64,000 bases of DNA from Ochotona curzoniae. Lineage: Eukaryota > Chordata > Mammalia > Lagomorpha > Ochotonidae. Made by a program: the position numbers and the translations under genes. The notes beneath the pieces are model-generated. The model had not been told where the DNA came from and searched no databases. It was given only the letters and a program-made list of their open reading frames with translations. Positions 26,901-38,900 of the stretch are shown one piece after another; position 1 is the stretch's first letter; each line of letters begins with the position of its first letter. The stretch spans positions 17,306,501-17,370,500 of the forward strand of contig NW_024466607.1 in NCBI RefSeq assembly GCF_017591425.1. The letters run 5' to 3'.

Positions 26901-29900
26901 TATGAACACGGTGCTGGATGACAACAAGAAGCTGTGCCTCAGCTCTGGGGAGATCATCAAACTTACAGAGGTGTGCTGCCCCCACCCTTTATGGCCCTCC
27001 ACCCTTTATGGCTGGCTTCACCTGGCTGGGGCCCTGCTGGCCACACTCTCCCCTGTTGCCCCACTCCCAGGGCCAAAGCAGCCACTCCAGTCATTGCCAA
27101 GACCTACACAGGGGCCAGCCAGAAAACCAGCAGGAGCTCTGGCTTGGCTCCCGTACCTCTCCTCCGTTCTAGTTCCTGGGCTTCATCATTCTAACCTGTG
27201 GAACTGCACAGGGCATTCGCCATCCCTGCAGACCCACCACATCCTGTGATATTTCCAAAACCCAGGGGCCCTGGGTCCCAGATACTGCCCCTTGTGCCTC
27301 CGCAGGCCCATTTAAGGCCATGTTGGCCTCACTCGGGGCAGGTGTCCAGTCAATCCCAGCAGCATGCCTAGGGTCTGAGGCACAGGTAGCACAGGGAACT
27401 GCCTGGTGAGTGGGTGGGTGTGTGTGGGGGGTGCATTTTTCAAGATGGGATTATGGCCTGGACATGGGGGTGGCTAGCAGTGTCTGGACCACACTGAGCT
27501 GACTCAGCGGTTTCTGTGTATATGTCCATGGTGAGGGCTGGAAAACAGCCCGCGGTCCCCGTCTGATTCAGTGACTTCAGGGTGGGAAACCTTATTAGGT
27601 AAAGACCTGGGGGTTTCTAGACAACTCCCCCGCCACAGCCTATCCACAATTCCCACTCAAAGGGAGAGTAGCCCCTCTCTGTGGTCTCGCAGCTTTTCTC
27701 CAGTCCCAGGGAACTGGCCACCAGCCCTCTTATGGGGTGTGTCCTGGCTGCAGGCGATGACCATGATGTTCGAGGTACAGGATCTGGCCGTGGCCTCCCC
27801 GGCCACAGTGTCCCGCTGTGGCATGGTGTACCTGGAGCCCAGCATCCTGGGACTCATGCCCTTCGTCGAGTGCTGGCTGAAGAAGCTCCCCACCTTGCTA
27901 AAGCCCTACGAGGAGCACTTCCGGAGCCTCTCCATTAACTTCCTGGAGGTAGGGGCAAAACCATAGTTGTGCTCGTGTTCACCAGGCCCAGGGTGGGCAA
28001 CCAGTCCCTGGGCCGAGAGAGGGTCCCAGCCACAAGAGCCCGGTTCTCACTGCCACAGGAGTCCATCAACTTTGTACGGTCTTCAGTAAGGGAGGTGATC
28101 ACCTCGACCAATAGCAACCTGATCATGAGCTTCCTCAAGCTGCTGGACTGCTTCTTTAAGCCCTTTCTGCCCAAAGAGGTATACAGCTTGCCCCCCACCC
28201 CATAGGACAGGCCCTCCTGCCCCTGCACTTCCCAGCCACGCCACCTGAGGGCACTGTGTCCCAAGTCCAGCCTCCTACAGACTGGTTTAGTGTGGTGCAG
28301 CTCCTAGGTCTTGCAAGCCTGGCTGGAACCAGGGCGGGGGTGGGGGGTGTGTGGGGGTTTTGCGGAGGTTAGTCTGGTATTCAGGAAGGACGGTGCCAGA
28401 GACTGTGAAGATGACAAGACAGACAGTGTGCCTTACAGAGAAAAATTGGAAGAATGCCCCCCAACCCCTGTCCTCAGACCTCCCCATAATGACTTCCTGG
28501 TGCTCTTCCCCCTGTTCTCAGGGCCTCAAGAAGATCCCCCCCGAAAAACTGAGTCGCATCTCAGAGCTAGTTGAGCCCTGGTTCATCTTCTCCCTGATTT
28601 GGAGCGTGGGTGCCACTGGGGACAGCCTTGGCCGCGTCGCCTTCAACCAGTGGCTGAGGACCAAGATGGCAGTGGAGAAGGTGAGAGGATAGCCTGCTTG
28701 TGGTCCAGGCCCCTCATGCAGACCTCCCGGGTTCCTCACAGTCCTGTTTTCCTTCCTCTTCACTCCCTGGCAGCTGACTCTGCAATTCCCAGAGGAGGGA
28801 CTGGTGTTTGATTACCGGCTGGAGGACGCGGGCATAAGTAACACCAACGACGATGATGATGAAGAGGACGAGAACAAGCAGGTGGCACCTGGGGCTCTGG
28901 GGGATAGGCCATGGCCAGGGAGCGCCCTGCTGGGTGCCAGCCATTCTCCTGGCTGCCAGGTCCCAGATTGGGGGGTTGTTGTGTTTTCTCAGGGATCCCC
29001 ACAGCCCCGTGAGTGGTTACTATAGTGCCCGTCATTCAGAACAGTAACACACATCTAGCTGTAGTCAATGGCACAGCTGAACTTGAACCTGGTGGAGGGC
29101 TGGGAGACTTCAGAGTACCCACCTTGTTCCAGGGTCAAGATCCCAGCCCAGGAAGAGGAGGGCAGAGAAGGGCCACTGTTTGGGAAGTTACAGTGTGCCT
29201 TTGAATCCCCACGGTCAGAATTGGCCTCAGTGGAACATCCTGGTTTAGCTATTATGAGCTACCTTTCAAGGGAGATATTTAGGGTTGGGCTAGGGCTGTC
29301 AGTGAGGGGTGGGATGGTGGGGACGGCCTCCACCTGTGCCTCCAGCTGTGCTGTACCTGTGGTTTTGGTCCTTGCCTTTCTGGAGGAGGTTTAACAGCAA
29401 ACACCTTTGCACTCAAGGTTATCTCATTCCCAGAGTGTCTGGACATGGAGATGTAGGACTGTCAGGCACTGGTCCTCAGGAGACCCACACACAGAGTAGC
29501 TCCTACCTGGCCAGTTGCCTTCAGTGCGAACCCCACTGTTGGTGACTTGAGCTGAGGTATCCACACCCAGCACAGAGCTCAGGGCCCAGGATTCTGGCTT
29601 GTCTCACCCGTAACCTCCTGCCAAGACCCAGTAATGCAGCTCCTTATTCCCATTGCCTCTGCCCTGGGCAGCAGGGCCACTGCTGCGAAAGAGGGGTGCA
29701 GGAAAAGCTCCTGAGCCAACTATGGTTGCAGATTGCCTGGGTAAAATGGATGGATTCTTCAGCCCCCTTCACCATGGTGCCAGACACCAACTACTGCAAC
29801 ATCATCGTGCCCACCATGGACACCGTCCGGATGTCCCACCTGCTGGGCATGCTGCTCACCAACCACAAGCCTGTGAGTGCTCTGTCCTGCCCTACCTCCA

Positions 29901-32900
29901 GAGTGCAGCTGCCCTCTCGCATGGCCAGATGGCAGCTCCTTCTGTGTGTGTGTGTGTGTGTGTCCCACCCTCCCAGGTGCTATGTATTGGGCCCACGGGG
30001 ACCGGGAAGACCCTCACCATCGCCGACAAGCTCCTCAAGAACCTGCCATTGGAATACGTCAGCCACTTCTTTACCTTTTCTGCCCGGACCTCAGCCAACC
30101 AGACCCAGGACTTCGTAGACAGCAAGCTGGACAAAAGGCAAAGCATCCCTCATTGTTTCCATGGCCTCGGTGTGCCCTAGCCTGGCTCAGCGAGCTGCTG
30201 GCTCATTGCATTGTCCACCCCCCCACCTCTGAACAGGGAGGGTTGGCAGTGCCCATGGGGTGTTCTAGGCCTCCCTGTCTCCTTCTAGCTGCTGGGGAGT
30301 TTGCAGTAGCTGCCCACCCTGGATGGGCCTTACGGGAGCTCAGACTCCAGCCAGCTGGTCTGTGCTGTGCCAGGACATTTAGAGCAAGACAGGGCTGGCT
30401 GCGAGATTCTAGCCATGGCCTCTACTTCTCAGAGGATCTGGCGCCCACATGTGGCCAGACTCACACAGCCCTTTCCTACAGGCGGAAGCGTGTATTTGGG
30501 CCACCCCTAGGGCGCAACTTCATCTTCTTCATTGATGACCTGAACATGCCGGCCCTGGAGACGTATGGTGCACAGCCGCCAATCGAGCTGCTGCGCCAGT
30601 GGATGGACCATGGTGGCTGGTACGACCGCAAGATGATTGGTGCGTGCTGGGCATGCAGGGATGCAGCAGGTGGCAGGCTGTGGGGCTGTGAGGCTAACCT
30701 TGCTTTAATGGTTCTCAAAATGGGGCGAGGGAACAGGGCACAGTGAACTGTTGCGCTAATGGAAACTTGCCCATGTGACATGCATGCATGAGTATTTGTC
30801 TTTATACCAGCCATGTTAGTGAATTAAAGATTTTTAATTTTATGCAGGAAGGGACCTGTGATTATCATAATGGAGCCTGAGGCAGGGTTCTTGCTGACTT
30901 CCTACTGTCCCTCTAGGAACCTTCAAGAACCTGGTAGACATCAACTTTGTTTGTGCCATGGGGCCCCCAGGGGGCGGCAGGAATGCGATCACCCCGCGGC
31001 TGATGCGTCACTTCAACTACCTGTCTTTCGCTGAGATGGATGAGGTCAGCAAGAAGCTCATCTTCTCCACCATTCTGGGCAGTTGGATGAGTGAGTATTA
31101 AGTGGGGCCATGGCCAAAGTCAGAAACCCAGGCTGGGTGAGCTGTCCTAGGCTTAGAGGGGCGACCACAGAAAACCCCGCCTCCACCCTTCCCTAGCCAG
31201 ATTGCTTTGGGCAAACTCTTGAATCTCTCTGAGCCTGTTTCCCTATCTGTAAAATGGAGGCCAAGCGAGGTGGCCCATTACTGCAGCTCCCAAGGATTAT
31301 GTGAAACTGTGTGTGATGATTGCCAGATATGCGACATGCCCTACCCATTGATCCACACGGCTGCCTACAGACAAAGGGGTCACAGAAAATTCGGGAAGGA
31401 GACAAACATTTGGCCTGGCAGTTAGCTTACCTATGTCCTGTTCGAAGGTTCTCAGGGTCAGTTCCTGCTTTTGGCTCCCCTCCTCTCTATAACTTCCTGC
31501 TAACACAGACCCTGGAGGCAACAGGTGCTGGCTCATGTAGCCTGGTGCCTGCCATATACACATGGAAGACCTGGATTAGGTTCCTGGCTCCCAGCTCTGG
31601 CTTGGTCCAGGCCTGGCTCTGTCTTTGCTTTTTTGGTTTTTTTAAGATTAAGTTCATGGAAGATACATATTATGAAAATACTGTGCATGGATTTCCAAAA
31701 ATATTTGCCCCCCAAAAAGCTTATCTTTTGATTCTGCTTGCCATAAATGTTTTGTAGGTGTTAGCACTCACCTAGAACTTTGGTAGAGAGATCCCCTTCT
31801 CTTTCGGGAGAAGCCCCTGAACCAGAATGGCGAGAACTGACTTGGTCATTCTAGAGCTTGGGATAAAGCCTGCCCAGCATGCCTGTTCTCCCCACCTCCT
31901 AGCCTCTACCCCCAAACTTGCTTGACCTTTGACCTCCACATGGTATTGCACCTGACACAAGTAATGGGAGTCAGTATCTACATGTCCAGGGTGGGTAGAA
32001 AATATCCTGTTCTTACGAGGAGTGGGCAGGCAGCCAGTGGCTGCTGTGAGACTTCCCAGCTGGGCACAACTGGCCAGACTGGGCAGCAGGAAGCTTTCCT
32101 CCCTCTGAACCCCATACTTTTCCCTCGCTCCTCTAGATGGACTCTTGGGAGAAAAAAGTTACTGGGAGCCTGTGCGTGAGTACCAGCCCCAGGCAGGGGA
32201 CCTGAGTGGCACTTGGCAAGCCTGTGTGGGAAGCCAGTGTTGGGTCCAGAGCTAGTCCTGGGATCCTGGGTGTGTTGAGGCTGGGAACAATGAACTGTGC
32301 TTGGAGCTTGTATGTTCAAGTCTGAGAAACAGCCCTGTGGGGCCAGCCCCATTAGTGCCAGGATCCTGGGGATATCCCAGGGCCTCTACCATGTGGGTGC
32401 TGCATACAGAGCAGGTAACACCCTGCTCCAGCGTAGGGACATGGGACATGGGGACGTGAGGTGTGGGACAGGCTTAAGGGTATGCGCAATCCAAGCCTGC
32501 AAGCTTCCTGAGAAAGCCTGACATGACCATGGGCAAGGAGGTTATGGTATGTACAAGCTGCTGGGGAGCTCATCCCATGTGTGACCCCGGCCTTTCTCCT
32601 GTCCCCACAGCTGGGGCCCCTCACCTCACCCCCTTCATGGAGCCCCTGGTGGAAGCCACCGTCATGGTATATGCCACCATTACTTCCCAGCTGCTGCCCA
32701 CGCCAGCCAAGTCCCACTACACCTTCAACCTGAGGGACCTCTCCAAGGTGTTCCAGGGCATGCTCATGGCCAATCCAGCCAAGGTGGAGGTGAGGAGCTG
32801 GCAGGCCTCTCTCCCTCTACCTCCCTGACCAAGCTTCTGCAGCCTTAATCCTGCCCCCCCACCAAGGACCCAGGCCTCATGCCCTGAGCTGACCTTTGGA

Positions 32901-35900
32901 GTCAACCCACACCTGGGACTCTGGTGGTCCCACAGAAAGGGAAGCCAAGGCAAGGCAGTGGGGGGATAACAAGACTTTGGGAGGGTTCCTACCAGGGGTG
33001 TCAGGAGCACTTGGAGTTGGGAGGGGCCAGCACAGAACAGCAGTTTTGTCTTGGGGAGTCACGGGTGGGGAGACCAACAGTTTGGATGGGACTAAGCAGG
33101 CAGTGTGCATTTAGCCTGGGGCTGGGGAGAGCAGGGATGGCCTTGGGCTTACCATGCTTGTAGCCAAGAGGTGGAGAGAAGAGCCTCAGAGCTTCTATAG
33201 GCTGAGCATGCCACAGAGGCTGGTGTGGGGCTTGGGGAGTGGCAAGATGTGGATGTCAGTTCTCCTGCCCAGGCTCAGGAGGGATGCCAAGGGGGAGTGA
33301 TGACCACTGAGGCACTCACAGCAGGTAATATGGTTCCCAGTGGGCATTTGGCCAGCCAGGCCTGCAGAGGTCCAGGCAGTCAGTGGCCCCATCCTGCAGC
33401 AACACTGCTAGTAGCCCTTGCCCAGTTCAAGGACCCGGGAGCCAGCCTCCCACCTACCCCAGCACATTCAGGGCACTTGGAAGGGCAGTTGAAGGCTCAG
33501 TATCAGTGCCCACTGGGTAACCCCCACAGGACAAGGTGCAACTGCTGCGGCTGTGGTACCATGAGAACTGCCGCGTGTTCCGTGACCGACTTGTGAACGA
33601 GGACGACTGCACCTGGTTTGACCAGCTCCTGCAGACCCACATGGCACAGTGGGAGGTGGCCTTCCAGAAGGTCTGCCCCTTCCAACCCATCCTCTACGGT
33701 GACTTCATGTCTCCTGGCTCTGATGTCAAGAGCTACGAGCTCATCACCAGTGAATCCAAGGTAAGGGCCTCTTTCCCCACCACCATAGCCAGCCCTCAAC
33801 TTCTAGACCACAAGGTTAGAACACTGGGTCAGAAGAAAGGCCAGCTCAGCTCAGGGACAGGAGGTGAGCCCTGGCCACTTCCCTCCCTCACTTTTCCTCC
33901 CACCATCAAATGGGCGCTGCTCGTCGGGCTATGAGAGCAAGCCAGCCTGTGGTCCAGCTGAGACATGCTCTGCAAACTTGGACAGAGCATGCCTGCTTGA
34001 AAGGCAGCCTGGTACACCTACAGGGAGCCAGCAGAAGCCCAGAGATATCCAGGATGAGTCTGCTTGGGTCTCCAAAGCCATCGCTCTACATGTCTGGGTG
34101 ATGAGTACACAGAATCAATCAGGGGAATTGTGCAAGGAGGCAGGGGTGAGAATGAGGTGGTTACCCTGGGTTTGCCCACAGCGAGGGGTGAGTGATGGGG
34201 TTTATCTGAAGGTTTAAGGGCTGCAGCTGTGGGCAGTGCCAATTGCTCTGCATCTAGTGACCTGGGTGATGTTTCAACGGTTTGACCAAGAGCCTGCTCA
34301 TCAATGCCTGGGGCTGTTTGAGACTTGGGCCTGTGGGGGGAGATGTCAATTGGCCAGGCACAGAGTGACCAAGGCATGCAGGAACAGGAGGGATAAAACA
34401 GGCCTGGGGCAAGGACGGGAAAGGATGTGGGGGGACCCCTGCAGCTGGGGAGAGCCCACCCTCCAGTCTCTGTTCTGGGCTGCAGATGATGCAGGTGATC
34501 AAGGAGTACATGGAGGACTACAACCAGATCAACACAGCCAAGCTGAAGCTGGTCCTCTTCATGGATGCCATGAGCCACATCTGCCGCATCAGCCGCACGC
34601 TGCGCCAGGCACTGGGCAACGCGCTTCTGCTGGGTGTGGGTGGCAGCGGCCGCAGCTCCCTCACACGGCTCGCCTCACACATGTGAGGGTCCCAGCTGTA
34701 GTGGGCAGTGGGCAGCCAGGAGCAGGTGATCCTGTTGGAGCCTTGTTGGTTTCTTTAGTGGTGGAAGCCTGGGATGGCCCCAAGCTGTCCTACCTAGACT
34801 GGGAGCTTCGGGAAGGAGAGCAAACAGGAATCAGGCTCTAAGGAGGGTAGCGGCCGTGCTCTGTGGTGCTATGGGGAGTAGCTACAGGCATCCTGGAGGG
34901 CTCCTTAGGGGAGGTGTCCATGGATCCATCCTCAGACATGAACTGGAAGGACCAAAAGGAAAGGTATTCCAGGTGGAGGGAACACTGTGAGCAAAGAGCA
35001 GTTTGGGGCCCTGAAAAGGGAGCAACACTCTAGGTGTCTGGGGGACAGGAGGATAACCACTTAGCACTAGCCTCATCCGGCCTCCCTCAGGGCGGAGTAC
35101 GAGTGCTTTCAGATCGAACTGTCTAAAAACTATGGCATGACTGAGTGGCGCGATGACATCAAGAAAGTGCTGCTCAAGGCCGGCCTGCAGAACATGCCCA
35201 TCACCTTCCTGTTCGCTGACACCCAGGTGGGTGCCACTACCTCGGTGTTGGGTTGGTGCCAGGGCACCCCGACACATGGCTGGGTCCCTTCGTGCCCATT
35301 GGCTGGGACAGATCTCACCAAGGGTCAGGTGGAATTGTTGGTAGGAGCTGGGTTAGGAGCAGACAGCCAGGGAAGCCTCTCAAAGCTGGGGGTTGAAGGT
35401 ATATACTATACCCCAAGGCTGCAAAAACCTCGAGCACCTGACCCACCAGCTGCTGGCTTCCTGCCTCAGGGATTGGTGCCCTGGACGCCCTCCCCAGAGG
35501 TGGGGGGCAGCTCCTTCTGGGGTTCATAGACCTGAACCCTTGCCCAGGACTCCAAGTAAAGCAGTAGTTCTTGCCGTGGGGCTGTACAACAAACAGTGCA
35601 GCTCTGATGCCTGGTTGGGCCCAGGCTTGTTCCCACCCCAGGGCTCCCTGGGGAAACCTTTGGGCTGGTTAGGAAAATGACCAGGGCCCAGTCACATGAT
35701 GTAGGGAAGGCCCCATCTCTGAGTGTAGCCCTGGCACATACACTGAACCCCACTACAGGCCTGTGGTTATGTGCCATACATGTCCTGTGCTGATGTACGA
35801 GATTGGGCGTTTCTGAGCCTCAGCAGCACAGTCCGTACAACTTGCCTGAGAGGCAGGTGTATGTCTCGGATCCAAGTCTCCTCCACCCCCATTTCTCTCC

Positions 35901-38900
35901 AGATCAAGAATGAGTCCTTCCTGGAAGACATCAACAGCATCCTAAACTCGGGGGACATCCCCAACCTCTATGCCCTGGATGAGCAGGACCAAATCCTCAA
36001 CACCATGCGGCCCTTCATCCAGGAGCAAGGCCTGCAGCCCACCAAGGCCAACCTCATGGCTGCCTATATCCGACGTGTGCGTAGCAACATCCACATGGTG
36101 CTGTGCATGAGGTACAGTCAGCCAGCATGGCTGGGGTGAGGATGGGGTGGGGTGGGGAGCTGGCCCAGGGCTGCCACAGGCTAAGGCATTTGGACTCAAG
36201 TTGAGAAAAGGTGTCCATGCCTCCTCTCACCCCTCAAGTCCTGACTTTGGTGCCCTCGGGTGGGTCCTGGCTGCTGTGCTGTTGCATCTCAGCTGCCGGG
36301 ACACAGGGCTATGGAAGGGCTCTGGAGGCTAGAGTTCCCACTCCCAGCCTGATCTGGACCCTTGGGCTCTCCAGCCCCATCGGAGAGGTCTTCCGAGCTC
36401 GCCTGCGGCAGTTCCCCTCCCTCGTCAACTGCAGCACCATCGACTGGTTTAATGAGTGGCCGACCGAGGCTCTGGAATCTGTGGCCACCATGTTCCTGAA
36501 TGAGATCCCAGAGCTGGAAGCCTCTGTCAGTGTAGTTGAAGGACTGGTAGGTAGCTCGGGGATGGGCAAGCTCTTGGGCAGGGGCAGAGTGATGACTGCT
36601 TGGTTTTGGGGTGGAGGCTCAGGGTCCTCAAGGCCCAGGTAAGCACCCCAGGACCACCATTGGCAGCAGACCCTTGGTCAGGCAGCATAAGCTGTCAGCT
36701 TCAGTTTTCTCATTTGTCTTATCTGATGGGGTGGGAGGAAAACAAAGCACCATGAGTTGTCATGGCAACAGGATGCCAGTCTACACAATGGCTGTTTGTC
36801 CTTCTCCCCAAGGGCTTCATGGAAATGTTCTTCCAAGAGCTGCTCCCTCCTCATAGCTGCAGGCTGGAATGGTTAAATTGGTCTGGTCTGGTCCAGTTCA
36901 AGAGTAGGAAGGGCACTCAGGGACCAAGTGCTGGACTGAGTCTAACATTTCCCTACCCAGCTAGGCTGAGGCTTTGGCCCCTCCCTCCCCCAGATGCAGT
37001 GTCTAAGAGGGGCACAGCCTTAGAGCTCCCAGAGAGAGGCAGGTTGTGTGGCTCTGACCAGGGCATGGGATTGAAGGCTAGGAGATACCTGGTGTGTGCT
37101 CCAGGCTACCTCTGTGCCTTAGAACAAGTCCCTTGTCATCCCTGGGCCTTGAGTTCTCCATCTGCCTAACAGGTGTTCTTGGCCTACAGATCACAGGAAT
37201 CATGGGAGGAATGGGTGTGAGGCGCAGCAGCTCTGGCCACAGCTCCTGCCAAGGGGCCAGTCTGTGGTGACTTTGTGGAGCTCGTCAGTGCCCCATCTTT
37301 GTAAGGAGAGCAGTCAGAGCATGTGTCTCTCCATTCTCAGATCCAGGTTTGTGTATACATCCACCAGTCAGTGGCCAAGAAGTGCATTGAGTACCTGGCG
37401 GAGTTGGCACGCCATAACTATGTGACCCCCAAGAGCTACCTGGAGCTGCTCAACATCTTTTCCATCCTCATTGGCCAGAAGAAACTGGAGCTCAAGACGG
37501 CCAAGAACCGTATGAAGAGTGGGCTTGACAAGGTGGGCCCCCAGTGTGGTGGACGGGAGGGAGCCTGTGGCTCTGCCACTCCAGGGCCAAATCCTGAGGC
37601 CAGGCCAGCCATGTGGCCTTTGAGGCTGCAGCCTCTCATGGCTGTAAACTAGTAGCTTCCTCCCTCAATGCTGGCAGGGGACACAACCAGGGCTAGGGAC
37701 CCTCCCCTTCCTCTGGGAGTGGCCACTAGGCACTCCAGGGGCCACTGAGACTGCTGGCCATGGCCTCCATTGGGTCATATCTCTTGCTTCTCTGCTCCAG
37801 CTCCTGCGCACTTCTGAGGATGTGGCCAAGATGCAGGAGGAGCTGGAGATCATGCGCCCCATGCTGGAGGAGGCAGCCAGGGACACAACACTCACCATGG
37901 ACCAGATCAAGGTTGGGGGCCCGTCTTTGCATCTGGGTGGCCGCCAGCAGGGTCTCTACATGTTTGTCAGCCACTGTATGATTGCTTCACTGGACAAATG
38001 CTGGGTCAGGACTCTGCTATGCCAAGCCCGGCGCAGAGCAAGGGGCAGGCCTGCCTCAGGCAGATGAGCAGATTCTATCTAGACTGAGGGCTCCCTGGCT
38101 CATGGTAGGCACCACTCGTCTGTTCGGTACACCTGCTTCATGGCACACACATAGTCAAGTGCACTGTAGAACTTTCTTAGAAGAAAAGGAGAAAATACTT
38201 CTCCCTGCCTCACTCTGGGTGCCCTATGGAGTTTGGGAACCCTGTCTTGAACCCTATGCCAGGCCCATAGAGAGCTCTCAGGAGAAGGAAGGGGCTTCTA
38301 GAATTCCCACCCCTCTGTAGCCTGTCACAGCTGAGATGACCCTCATTTCCATACTCCCCCAATGGAGAAGGACGAGATGTACAGAAGAGAGGCAGGTAGA
38401 AGAGGGAACAGTTGTCCCTCTCCTTGGCTGCCAGTGGGGCCATCCCTGTCTTCTGTCCACAGGTAGATACGGCCATTGCTGAGGAAACCCGGAATTCAGT
38501 GCAGGCAGAAGAGATCAAGGCCAAGGATAAGGCTGCAAAGGCCCAAGCTATTGCCGATGATGCCCAGAAGGATCTGGAAGAGGCGCTACCAGCTCTAGAC
38601 ATGGCCCTGGCCAGCCTGCGCAACCTCAACAAGAGTGATGTGACTGAGGTGGGCAGCCAGGGACATGTTCTGGCACTGTCTCCTGTGACCCTCTGATGTC
38701 TTCTTGGGACTTAATCCCTTCTCTGCATTCTCTGGGGGTGGCGGGGGGCAGAGGTGAGGGCACAACCAGGGCTGGACCCTGGCTACCTATCTCATCCTCT
38801 TGCATGAGTCCACTGGCCCTCAGTAATAAGTTTCCCTCTCCTCTCCCACTACCCCTGTCGCCCATCCACACCTGGCCTGCAGGTGCGAGCCATGCAGCGA

